From Teredinibacter haidensis (GTDB lineage Bacteria; Pseudomonadota; Gammaproteobacteria; Pseudomonadales; Cellvibrionaceae), in the NCBI RefSeq assembly GCF_014211975.1, contig NZ_CP060084.1:4785001-4849000 (forward strand): a stretch of DNA of 64,000 nt, given 5' to 3'. Position 1 is the stretch's first letter; each line of letters starts with the position of its first letter. Shown here one piece after another: positions 17,166 through 25,433 of the stretch. The position numbers and the translations under genes are program-made. The notes below the pieces were generated by a model, which was not told the origin of the DNA, ran no database searches, and saw nothing but the letters and a program-made list of their open reading frames with translations.

Positions 17166-17219
17166 TAGCGCACTCGGGCTCTCGTTCTGGAGTCCTGATC
17201 GGTAACAAGATAAAGTAAT

Positions 17220-17267
17220 AGGCGTAGTTCGAGGCTGGAAGCATCCGGTGCTTGGCTACGCCTTTTT
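17220..17267 (+). terminator. Terminator after rplI
   Basis: AGGCGTAG (17220-17227) pairs with CTACGCCT (17256-17263), enclosing a second stem AAGCA/TGCTT, and is followed by TTTTT. It ends the rpsF-rplI transcript 33 bases before dnaB. Confidence 0.75.
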
Positions 17268-17299
17268 GCGTTTACGTCATTTTACGGTTTTTGTTGTCA

Positions 17300-18712
17300 A
17301 TGTCTGAACTTGAATCTCAATTGCTCTCTGAGCCAGAGGGCTCTGCCGCGACTCTCTCCGCTAACCTGCAGGAGGGCGCTCAGCTGCCCCATTCCCTAGA
17401 AGCAGAGCAATCGGTGCTGGGTGGCTTGATGCAGGACGCCACCAACTTTGACGGCGTGGGTGAGAGCCTGCAGGAAACGGATTTTTACAAGTCGAGCCAC
17501 CGCAAGATTTATCATGCGATGGTACAGCTGACGGAAAAAGATCAGCCCATCGATGTGATTACCCTATCTGAATTTTTGACTCAAAACGATGAGTTGGAAA
17601 TGTGCGGTGGTTTTGAGTATCTCACCGACCTGGCAACCAATGTTCCCAGTAGTGCTAACGTGGTGGCCTACGCGCGTATTGTGCGAGAGCGGTCCACTCT
17701 GCGGCAGCTGATTTCTGCAGCAACTGAAATCAGTCGTGCCAGTTATAACCCGGCCGGTTTGGAATCCGATGATCTGCTGCAGCTGGCCGAGCGCAAGGTG
17801 ATGCAGATCGCCGAAGAGCGCCCGAAAGAGGGTGGCTTTGAAGATGTTAATGCGCTGCTGAAAAAAACAGCGATTAAAATCGATGAATTGTTTAATTCTG
17901 ATTCTGATATCACTGGACTATCCACGGGTTTGGACGAGTTGAACGAGCGCACCTCCGGCTGGCAAAATGGCGAACTGATTATTCTTGCGGCTCGCCCTTC
18001 CATGGGGAAAACGGCGCTGGCCCTCAATTTTGTGGAAGCGGCCATGTTTACCCAGGAAAAACCGGTGCTGGTGTTCAGCTTGGAAATGCCCGCCGACGCC
18101 TTGATTATGCGGATGCTCTCCTCAGTGGGGCGTATCGATCAGGGTGCTTTGCGCAACGGTAAGCTCAGTGATGAAGATCTCCCCAAGCTGGAGGCAGCTT
18201 TTCGCAAGTTAAAAGACAAAAAGCTGTTTATCGATGATACCTCTGGCCTGTCGCCGGCGGAAGTGCGTGCGCGTACTCGCCGCGTCGTCCGAGAGCATGG
18301 TGATCCCGGTCTGATTATGATCGACTACCTGCAGTTGATGCAGATCGGAGGTTTCACTGAAGGGCGGACCCAGGAAATCTCGGAGATTTCACGCTCCATG
18401 AAGGCGCTGGCGAAGGAATACAGCTGCCCTGTTATCGCTCTTTCGCAGCTAAATCGAGGTGTAGAGCAGCGGCCCAACAAGCGCCCCATGAACTCGGATT
18501 TGCGTGAATCCGGAGCCATCGAGCAGGACGCCGACGTTATTCTGTTTATCTACCGCGATGAGTATTACAACGAGGAAAGTAACGATAAGGGGGTGGCCGA
18601 GCTGATCGTGGGTAAGCAGCGTAATGGTGAGGTCGGCACCAGTCGGGCAGCCTTTGTCGGCAAATATACGCGCTTCGACAACCTTGCTGCGGGGTATTAT
18701 TCGCAGCAATAA
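17300..18712 (+). CDS. dnaB: Replicative DNA helicase DnaB
   Basis: A 470-residue DnaB, the hexameric helicase that unwinds DNA at the replication fork. The N-terminal domain starts at LPHSLEAEQSVLGGLMQD and the RecA-like motor carries Walker A ARPSMGKTAL, Walker B MIDYLQLM, and the DLRESGAIEQDADV motif. The open frame extends to 17252, but the ATG at 17300 (MSELESQ) avoids overlap with the terminator hairpin and fits the family. It lies downstream of rplI as in Pseudomonas. Confidence 0.96.
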   Translation: MSELESQLLSEPEGSAATLSANLQEGAQLPHSLEAEQSVLGGLMQDATNFDGVGESLQETDFYKSSHRKIYHAMVQLTEKDQPIDVITLSEFLTQNDELEMCGGFEYLTDLATNVPSSANVVAYARIVRERSTLRQLISAATEISRASYNPAGLESDDLLQLAERKVMQIAEERPKEGGFEDVNALLKKTAIKIDELFNSDSDITGLSTGLDELNERTSGWQNGELIILAARPSMGKTALALNFVEAAMFTQEKPVLVFSLEMPADALIMRMLSSVGRIDQGALRNGKLSDEDLPKLEAAFRKLKDKKLFIDDTSGLSPAEVRARTRRVVREHGDPGLIMIDYLQLMQIGGFTEGRTQEISEISRSMKALAKEYSCPVIALSQLNRGVEQRPNKRPMNSDLRESGAIEQDADVILFIYRDEYYNEESNDKGVAELIVGKQRNGEVGTSRAAFVGKYTRFDNLAAGYYSQQ

Positions 18713-18836
18713 CAATTTCAGGTGGGGTTTTGCTTCGCGCGACTGGGCCTGCGACTATTTAAAGGCCGTCAAGCTTGTCGCTGTGACGCCGCAGCGGTAT
18801 TATCGCGGCCCGTTGATCATCACCAGACTTTTGATT

Positions 18837-19679
18837 ATGGAAATCTTTCACCACATCGATAGCGTACGCAAAGCTTTAGATGCTGCTCGCGAACAGGGTA
18901 AAACCGTGGGCTTTGTGCCAACCATGGGTAATTTACATGATGCTCATCTGGCGCTGGTTAAGCAGGCGCAGGGTTTGTGTGATGTAGTAGTGGTGAGTAT
19001 TTTCGTCAATCGGCTGCAGTTTGGGCTCAATGAAGATTGGGATAAATACCCCCGTACTCTTGAGCGTGACAGCCACAAGTTGCGGGATATCGGTTGCAGA
19101 TACCTATTCTGCCCGGAAGAGAACGAAATTTATCCCAACGGCATGGACGAGCAGACGCGGGTGATTGTGCCCTCTATGGCTGGTGTACTCTGCGGCGCCA
19201 GTCGCCCCGGCCATTTTGAAGGCGTCACTACGGTGGTGAGCAAATTGTTTAATATTGTTCAGCCTGATATCGCGATATTTGGTGTTAAGGACTACCAGCA
19301 GTTGGCTATAATACGCCGCATGGTCGAGGATCTGTGTATTCCTGTCAGGGTTGTTGCCGGTGAGATCGTTCGCGAGGCCGACGGCTTGGCGATGAGTTCG
19401 CGCAACAGCTTTATTACCGATCAGGAAAGGCCTAGAGCGAGCCAGCTGAACCGTTCACTTAACTGGGCAAAACAGCAGATTCTGGAAGGCGAGCGGGATT
19501 TTTTACGGTTGGAAGACGAGGCAAGAGAGCAAATCAGAGCAGCGGGCTTTAAGCCTGATTACGTTTCTATTTGCAATAGTAAAACACTTGAACCTGCCGC
19601 CAACGATGATTTAGAAATTACTGTGCTGGGTGCGATGTTTACCCAGGGCGCAAGATTAATTGATAACGTATCCCTTTAG
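18837..19679 (+). CDS. panC: Pantothenate synthetase
   Basis: A 280-residue PanC, which joins pantoate and beta-alanine using ATP to make pantothenate for coenzyme A. The ATG at 18837 gives the family start (MEIFHHIDSVRKAL); the upstream open frame overlaps dnaB and is not used. Visible motifs are VPTMGNLHDAHLALV, FGVKDYQQLAIIRRMV and MSSRNSF. The nucleotidylation motif reads HDAH (residues 34-37) rather than the usual HEGH, keeping both histidines. panD follows, but panB is not adjacent. Confidence 0.93.
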   Translation: MEIFHHIDSVRKALDAAREQGKTVGFVPTMGNLHDAHLALVKQAQGLCDVVVVSIFVNRLQFGLNEDWDKYPRTLERDSHKLRDIGCRYLFCPEENEIYPNGMDEQTRVIVPSMAGVLCGASRPGHFEGVTTVVSKLFNIVQPDIAIFGVKDYQQLAIIRRMVEDLCIPVRVVAGEIVREADGLAMSSRNSFITDQERPRASQLNRSLNWAKQQILEGERDFLRLEDEAREQIRAAGFKPDYVSICNSKTLEPAANDDLEITVLGAMFTQGARLIDNVSL

Positions 19680-19721
19680 CTGGGGGAGCGCTTGAATGAT
19701 TGAGAAAGTAGAGGTAAAACT

Positions 19722-20102
19722 ATGCAAGTTACGCTGTTAAAAGGTAAATTGCACATGGCCTGCGTTACTCAGGCTGAACTCTGGTACGACGGTTCCTGTG
19801 CAATCGATGCTGACCTAGTCAAGTTGGCTGGGTTGCGCGAATTTGAACGTATTGAAATTTACAACGTGGATAACGGTGAGCGTTTTTCCACCTATGTGAT
19901 TTTGGCAGCTGCTGGTGGCAAAACGATTTCCATGAACGGCGCTGCGGCCCGTCGCGTACAGGTGGGAGATCGCATTATTATCGCAGCCTACGGGCAGATG
20001 GACGAGGCTGAGGCGGAGAGTTTTAAACCCAAGTTGGTGTACCTAAACCAAGATAATACCGTAGACCGTACCTCAAACACGATACCTGTTCAGGTAGCCT
20101 GA
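19722..20102 (+). CDS. panD: Aspartate 1-decarboxylase precursor
   Basis: A 126-residue pyruvoyl enzyme that decarboxylates aspartate to beta-alanine, the substrate of PanC. The self-cleavage site Gly24-Ser25 is intact in WYDGSC, and the core motifs NGERFSTYVI and GGKTISMNGAAAR are present. AGAGGTAAA lies before the ATG. It begins 42 bases after panC and very probably shares its transcript. Confidence 0.97.
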   Translation: MQVTLLKGKLHMACVTQAELWYDGSCAIDADLVKLAGLREFERIEIYNVDNGERFSTYVILAAAGGKTISMNGAAARRVQVGDRIIIAAYGQMDEAEAESFKPKLVYLNQDNTVDRTSNTIPVQVA

Positions 20103-20404
20103 TACTTTTCCCGGTAGTAGTGCCGGGAAGCCCTTCCTTGTTATGCGGTTTGCAGTGTGATTAACCCCTTATTTTGCCGGGTTTATGGCGGCTAAAATCG
20201 CCACCTCTGCGATTTTTTGTCCCACCTCAACCAAAGTCGTATTCCTCTAGTGGCTCACTGTTTGGTAATCTGCAAAAACGTTATGCTGAATTCGCGTGAT
20301 GCTCTAAGCATTATGTTTGTCTGGAGCATTCTCACCAAGAGTCATCCATCAGTATTTCTATTATAAATCTGCTTTTAAGCAACTTTTACCAATGGAGTCG
20401 AGCG
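20103..20404. other. Intergenic region upstream of acs
   Basis: About 300 bases. A 7-bp hairpin (TTCCCGG 20108-20114 with CCGGGAA 20123-20129) just after panD may end that transcript, though no T-run follows. The remainder should hold the acs promoter, which I cannot place with confidence. GGAG lies 8 bases before the acs ATG. Confidence 0.45.
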
Positions 20405-22345
20405 ATGTCAGATAATAATAATGTGTATCCCGTTCCCAAGGCCATAGCAGCTTCTGCTCATATCACTAAAGAAAAGTATCAAAAGATGTATGCGCAGTCT
20501 ATTAGCGATCCGTCCGTTTTCTGGGGGCAGCAGGCGGAAGAGTTTTTGTCGTGGGAGAAAAAGTGGACCAGTGTGCGCGAATTTGATTTCCGTAAAGGGG
20601 AAACCAGCTGGTTTAAAGACGGGAAGCTGAACGTTTCCACCAACTGTATTGATCGCCACCTGGAAAAGCGCGGCGATCAGGTTGCCATTATTTGGGAAGG
20701 CGACGATCCCAACGAAGATTTAAAAATCACCTATAACATGATGCACGAGAAAGTTGGCAAGTTGGCCAATATTCTGAAAAATCGCGGCGTCAAAAAGGGT
20801 GATCGCGTCTGTATTTACCTGCCGATGATCCCGGAAGCCGCATATGCAATGCTGGCTTGCGCACGTATTGGTGCGGTTCACTCTATTGTCTTTGGTGGTT
20901 TCTCGCCAGAAGCGCTAAAGGACCGTATTCAGGATTCTGACTGTAAGGTTGTGATCACTTCCGATGAAAGCCTACGTGGAGGTCGCAGGGTTCCATTGAA
21001 GGCAAATGCTGATAAAGCGGTTGCACAGTGCCCCAATGTGGAAACGGTGCTGGTGGTTAAACGCACCGGTGGTGATGTTGCGTGGAATCCAGACGTGGAC
21101 GTTTGGTATCACGAAATGGAGAAGGAAGTGAGCGCCGACTGTCCCTCAGAGCCAATGGATGCGGAAGATCCGCTGTTTATTCTTTACACGTCGGGCTCAA
21201 CGGGTAAGCCAAAAGGTGTTCTTCACACCACCGGGGGCTACCTGTTACAAGCTGCAATGACACACAAGTATGTATTTGATTATCAGGAAGGTGAAGTTTA
21301 TTGGTGTACTGCCGATGTGGGCTGGGTAACGGGTCATTCCTATATCATATATGGTCCGCTGGCTAATGGTGCCACAAGTCTGATGTTTGAAGGAGTTCCC
21401 ACTTATCCCTCTGCTGCACGTTGCTGGGAGGTTGTCGACAAGCACAATGTTGCCATATTTTACACTGCGCCAACGGCGATTCGGGCTTTGATGGGCCAGG
21501 GTGATGAGTTTGTAACCAATACCTCACGTAAATCTTTACGTATTCTTGGGACTGTGGGTGAGCCTATCAACCCCGAGGCCTGGGAGTGGTATCACAATGT
21601 TGTGGGTGAAGGCCGCTGCCCGATTATGGATACCTGGTGGCAGACAGAAACGGGTGCGCATATGCTGACTCCGCTTCCGGGAGCCATTGACCTTAAGCCT
21701 GGTTCAGCAACGTTACCCTTCTTCGGCGTTGAGCCGGCTATCCTTGATGCCGAAGGGCAGGAGTTGGATGGCGAAGCTGAAGGTAGTTTGGTGATTAAAT
21801 CCTCCTGGCCCAGTCAGATCCGTACGGTATACGGTGATCACGATCGCCTGATCCAAACTTACTTCTCTACCTACCCAGGCTACTACTTTACCGGTGATGG
21901 AGCGCGTCGCGATGCGGACGGTTACTACTGGATTACTGGTCGTGTGGATGACGTGATCAATGTATCTGGCCATCGTATGGGCACCGCCGAAGTTGAAAGT
22001 GCTTTGGTGCTACATGATAAAGTTGCAGAAGCGGCCGTTGTGGGGTACCCGCACGACATCAAGGGGCAGGGAATCTATGCCTACGTTACCCTGATGAGCG
22101 GTGAAGAGCCCAGCGATGAGCTGAAGAAAGAGCTGGTGAAAATGTGTGTGACAGAAATTGGTCCCATAGCCAAGCCAGACGTGATTCAGTGGGCTCCAGG
22201 TCTGCCAAAAACGCGTTCTGGTAAAATCATGCGTCGAATTCTTCGTAAGATTGCCGCCAATGAAGTTGACGCCCTGGGCGATACTTCCACTCTGGCTGAT
22301 CCGACCGTTGTTGACGACTTGATCGACAATCGCCTTACCAAGTAG
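20405..22345 (+). CDS. acs: Acetyl-CoA synthetase
   Basis: A 646-residue AMP-forming acetate-CoA ligase that activates acetate to acetyl-CoA through acetyl-AMP. The N-terminal ACAS_N region (YAQSISDPSVFWGQQAEEFL) is followed by the P-loop YTSGSTGKPKGVLHT, the acetate-pocket motif DTWWQTETGAHM, the hinge region (TGRVDDVINVSGHRMGTAEVE) and the regulatory lysine in TRSGKIMRRILRK, the site of Pat/CobB-type acetylation. Length matches E. coli Acs (652). It is flanked by its own promoter region and a strong terminator, so it is probably monocistronic. Confidence 0.97.
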   Translation: MSDNNNVYPVPKAIAASAHITKEKYQKMYAQSISDPSVFWGQQAEEFLSWEKKWTSVREFDFRKGETSWFKDGKLNVSTNCIDRHLEKRGDQVAIIWEGDDPNEDLKITYNMMHEKVGKLANILKNRGVKKGDRVCIYLPMIPEAAYAMLACARIGAVHSIVFGGFSPEALKDRIQDSDCKVVITSDESLRGGRRVPLKANADKAVAQCPNVETVLVVKRTGGDVAWNPDVDVWYHEMEKEVSADCPSEPMDAEDPLFILYTSGSTGKPKGVLHTTGGYLLQAAMTHKYVFDYQEGEVYWCTADVGWVTGHSYIIYGPLANGATSLMFEGVPTYPSAARCWEVVDKHNVAIFYTAPTAIRALMGQGDEFVTNTSRKSLRILGTVGEPINPEAWEWYHNVVGEGRCPIMDTWWQTETGAHMLTPLPGAIDLKPGSATLPFFGVEPAILDAEGQELDGEAEGSLVIKSSWPSQIRTVYGDHDRLIQTYFSTYPGYYFTGDGARRDADGYYWITGRVDDVINVSGHRMGTAEVESALVLHDKVAEAAVVGYPHDIKGQGIYAYVTLMSGEEPSDELKKELVKMCVTEIGPIAKPDVIQWAPGLPKTRSGKIMRRILRKIAANEVDALGDTSTLADPTVVDDLIDNRLTK

Positions 22346-22414
22346 GAAGTATAGTGCTACCCGTCGGGCTTGAGAAGCTCCCTACTCCATACAGCTGACG
22401 GGCTCCCGAAGCCG

Positions 22415-22442
22415 AAGCCCCGATAATAGTCGGGGCTTTTTA
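22415..22442 (+). terminator. Rho-independent terminator after acs
   Basis: AAGCCCCGA (22415-22423) pairs perfectly with TCGGGGCTT (22430-22438) across loop TAATAG and runs into TTTTAA. Confidence 0.9.
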
Positions 22443-22527
22443 ATGGCTGCCGTACTAATTTAAATCTGCCTGCGTTACACTTCGCGCCTACATACATCTA
22501 CGCCTGGAGGCGTTTTAGGAGATTCTT

Positions 22528-22992
22528 TTGAAAATTGAAAACAACTGCGTGGTATCTATCCATTATACCCTCACCGATGAAGATGGTGCTGTTATCGATT
22601 CTTCCGCTGATCGCGAGCCGCTGATCTACTTGGCTGGTGCTGGCAATATCATTCCCGGCCTGGAAAGTGAGCTTGAAGGCTGTGTAGTGGGCGATAAAAA
22701 ACAGGTTACTGTACAACCGGCAGATGGCTACGGTGAATACGAAGCTGAACTCGTGCAGACTCTCCCCCACGAAGCCTTCGGCGGCATCGATAACATTGAA
22801 GTGGGTATGGAGTTTCAAGCACAGAGCGAAAGTGGTGGCGAGCAATATGTTGTTGTTAAAGATGTGAGTGACGATGGTATTACCATTGATGGCAATCACG
22901 AGTTAGCTGGCAAAGTACTGAATTTTGATGTGGCTGTTGAAGACGTACGGGTCGCTACCGCAGAAGAAATCGATCACGGTCACGTACATTAA
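22528..22992 (+). CDS. FKBP-type peptidyl-prolyl isomerase, SlyD-like
   Basis: A 154-residue FKBP with the SlyD layout: FKBP strands (VSIHYTLTDEDGAVIDSS; IPGLESELEGCVVGDK), the inserted IF chaperone domain (about residues 70-125), and a short His-bearing end (DHGHVH). It lacks the long metal-binding tail of E. coli SlyD. It should speed prolyl isomerisation and act as a folding helper. The start is TTG at 22528, supported by AGGAG about 8 bases upstream. It precedes ppnN by 17 bases. Confidence 0.88.
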   Translation: MKIENNCVVSIHYTLTDEDGAVIDSSADREPLIYLAGAGNIIPGLESELEGCVVGDKKQVTVQPADGYGEYEAELVQTLPHEAFGGIDNIEVGMEFQAQSESGGEQYVVVKDVSDDGITIDGNHELAGKVLNFDVAVEDVRVATAEEIDHGHVH

Positions 22993-23009
22993 TTGGAGAA
23001 AGCCCTAAG

Positions 23010-24389
23010 GTGAGCAGTTTAATTCCCGGGGAAAAAATATCAGCTCTGGTGTCACCAGATAATACGCTTAATGTTTTGTCGCAGCAGGAGGTCGCCAGAT
23101 TAATTGATCGCCGCAATGTTGATGTTTATGAAACGTTTCGCCGTTGCGCATTGGCGGCGCTTAACACTGGAGCGGAGACTGATAATACACAGGAAGTACT
23201 GGATGCATTTCACGATTTTTCTGTAGATGTTGTTCAGCAGGAGCGCGGTATCAAACTGCGCATCGAAAATGCCCCGGCCAATGCTTTTGTTGATGGTGAA
23301 ATGATTCAGGGCATAAAAGAGCATTTATTCTCTGCCCTGCGCGATATTATTTACATCAATAATGAGCTGTTGGAAAACGGTGATACGGATTTGTCCTCGT
23401 CCGAAGGGATTACCAACGGTGTTTTTCATATTCTTCGAAATTCAAAACTGTTACACCTCAACACGCCCCCCAACATTATTGTTTGTTGGGGGGGGCACTC
23501 TATTGGTGAATCAGAATATGAATACGCCAAAGAGGTGGGTTATCAGCTTGGGTTGCGAGGTATGGACATCTGTACCGGTTGTGGCCCGGGGGCTATGAAA
23601 GGCCCAATGAAGGGGGCCACTTTTGGTCATGCCAAGCAGCGCTTAACCGGGCGTTATATTGGAATTACCGAGCCGGGGATTATTGCTGCAGAATCGCCCA
23701 ATCCTATTGTGAATGAACTGGTGATAATGCCCGATATTGAAAAGCGCCTAGAAGCGTTTGTCCGTACCGGTCACGGTATAGTCGTTTTCCCTGGAGGAGT
23801 GGGGACAGCGGAAGAAATTCTCTATATCTTGGGAATATTATTGCACCCGGAAAACAAGCGTTTACCCTTTCCTCTTATTTTTTCCGGCCCCGCAAGCGCT
23901 GGAGAGTACTTTCAGCAAATTGATGAGTTTATTGGTTTGACTCTCGGAGAGGAAGCTCAGCAGCGTTATCAAATTATTCTGGATAACCCTGTGGAAGTTG
24001 CTCGTAAAATGCGTGTAGGCATGAATGAAGTCACCGCTTACCGTCAGCTAACTCACGATGCTTACTATTACAATTGGGTGGTTAAAATTGATCAGGATTT
24101 TCAAATTCCTTTCAATCCAACTCATCAGAATATGTCTGAATTAAAGCTTCACAAAAACCAACCCGCTAACGAGTTGGCGTCTAATTTACGCAAAGCCTTT
24201 TCAGGTATTGTGGATGGTAACGTGAAGGAACACGGGATTCTTGCGGTAGCTAAAAATGGCCCTTATAAAATCCATGGGGATAGCGACATTATTCAACCGC
24301 TGGAGAAACTGCTGCGTTCGTTTATTCGCCAGAAACGTATGAAGATTCCAACGGATGAATATACCCCCTGTTACGAAATTGTATTGTAG
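23010..24389 (+). CDS. ppnN: Pyrimidine/purine nucleotide 5'-monophosphate nucleosidase (PpnN/YgdH)
   Basis: A 459-residue LOG-family nucleosidase that splits nucleoside monophosphates into base and ribose 5-phosphate; the E. coli enzyme is stimulated by (p)ppGpp. The LOG Rossmann core has CTGCGPGAMKGPMKG and PGGVGTAEEILYILG, flanked by the N- and C-terminal extensions special to PpnN (start SLIPGEKISALVSP). The start is GTG at 23010 with GGAG upstream. Length agrees with E. coli PpnN (454). It is followed within 10 bases by the Smr gene. Confidence 0.93.
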   Translation: MSSLIPGEKISALVSPDNTLNVLSQQEVARLIDRRNVDVYETFRRCALAALNTGAETDNTQEVLDAFHDFSVDVVQQERGIKLRIENAPANAFVDGEMIQGIKEHLFSALRDIIYINNELLENGDTDLSSSEGITNGVFHILRNSKLLHLNTPPNIIVCWGGHSIGESEYEYAKEVGYQLGLRGMDICTGCGPGAMKGPMKGATFGHAKQRLTGRYIGITEPGIIAAESPNPIVNELVIMPDIEKRLEAFVRTGHGIVVFPGGVGTAEEILYILGILLHPENKRLPFPLIFSGPASAGEYFQQIDEFIGLTLGEEAQQRYQIILDNPVEVARKMRVGMNEVTAYRQLTHDAYYYNWVVKIDQDFQIPFNPTHQNMSELKLHKNQPANELASNLRKAFSGIVDGNVKEHGILAVAKNGPYKIHGDSDIIQPLEKLLRSFIRQKRMKIPTDEYTPCYEIVL

Positions 24390-24398
24390 TATTGGACC

Positions 24399-24974
24399 AT
24401 GATTGACGACGATAATTTTAGTAGTCTACTAGGTGACGATGTAGAACCCATCAAGCTAGACAAGCGTGTTAAGCTGATTTCTGCTAAAGATGTCGGCGTG
24501 GATAAAGAGCAGCGTCGACTATCGGCACAGGAACTCAAGGAGTCAAAAGAAGACCCTCTATCAGCGCCGGTAGATTTGGTAGAGCCGCTGGCTGTGCTTA
24601 CCTATCAGCGCCCGGGTGTTCAGCACGGAGTATTTAAAAACCTGCGCACGGGAAAATATATTATCGATGCGCGTCTGGATTTGCATCGATTAACTGTGGA
24701 GCAGGCGAGAAAAAATATTTTCCAGTTTGTTCAGGATTGTATGGAAACCGATGTTCGCTGCGCGTTAATTACCCACGGAAAAGGGGAGGGTAGAAAAACC
24801 CCCGCATTACTTAAAAGTTGCGTAGCTCACTGGTTGCCGCAGTTCGATGAAGTTCTGGCTTTTCACTCGGCGCAAAAACAGCATGGAAGCTATGGTGCTA
24901 CCTATGTTCTTCTGAAAAAAAGTGATAAGAAAAAGCTGGAAGCCAAAGAAAGGTTTGCCCGTCACAAGCCATAA
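24399..24974 (+). CDS. Smr-domain protein, SmrA/YdaL-like
   Basis: A 191-residue protein with a C-terminal Smr domain: LDLHRLTVEQARKNI, then THGKGEGRKTPALLK and a GATYVLLKK strand. The N-terminal half resembles SmrA rather than the ribosome-rescue nuclease SmrB. Smr domains are usually endonucleases, here probably acting on nucleic acid in the cytoplasm; the actual target is not known. The spacing of 9 bases after ppnN indicates an operon. Confidence 0.85.
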   Translation: MIDDDNFSSLLGDDVEPIKLDKRVKLISAKDVGVDKEQRRLSAQELKESKEDPLSAPVDLVEPLAVLTYQRPGVQHGVFKNLRTGKYIIDARLDLHRLTVEQARKNIFQFVQDCMETDVRCALITHGKGEGRKTPALLKSCVAHWLPQFDEVLAFHSAQKQHGSYGATYVLLKKSDKKKLEAKERFARHKP

Positions 24975-24992
24975 AAAATAAAGGATTACTGT

Positions 24993-25397
24993 ATGCTTTA
25001 CCCGATGTTCGCTCTGGTTGTCTTCATCTTTTTGTTTGTCTGTTACCATTTTTATTTGCGAGTCGTGTCTGTTCGGAATAAACAGGTGCGTATTAGTTAT
25101 TTTCGTCTGTTCGAGGCGGACGGGGCTGATATCCCCAAACATATCTTGGCGGGCTCTCGGCATATAGCGAATGTTTTTGAAACCCCGGTTCTTTTTTTTG
25201 TTGTCTCTTTGTTGGCGATTGTGTTGCAACAAGAAAGCCCGTTAATGGTTTCGATGGGCTGGGCGTATGTTGTTGTTCGTATTGTTCATGCGCTAATACA
25301 TACGACCTATAACAACATTTTACATCGCTTATTGGTATTCTGGATGGGTATGCTGTTGTTGATGGCCATGTGGGGATTATTGGTCTGCTCGGTATAG
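24993..25397 (+). CDS. MAPEG-family membrane protein
   Basis: A 134-residue integral membrane protein with four hydrophobic segments and the MAPEG-type motif region (RHIANVFETPVLFF; YVVVRIVHALIHTTYNNILHR). MAPEG proteins in eukaryotes act on eicosanoids and glutathione; bacterial ones are mostly uncharacterised. It begins 18 bases after the Smr gene and ends before a hairpin shared with the convergent gene. Confidence 0.85.
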   Translation: MLYPMFALVVFIFLFVCYHFYLRVVSVRNKQVRISYFRLFEADGADIPKHILAGSRHIANVFETPVLFFVVSLLAIVLQQESPLMVSMGWAYVVVRIVHALIHTTYNNILHRLLVFWMGMLLLMAMWGLLVCSV

Positions 25398-25405
25398 TCG
25401 AATCA

Positions 25406-25425
25406 AGGGGCGTTGCTCCGCCCCT
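25406..25425. terminator. Hairpin between convergent genes
   Basis: AGGGGCG (25406-25412) pairs with CGCCCCT (25419-25425) across a 6-base loop, between the MAPEG gene and the minus-strand acyltransferase gene. No T-run follows on either strand, so its strength as a terminator is doubtful. Confidence 0.45.
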
Positions 25426-25433
25426 GATGCAAC

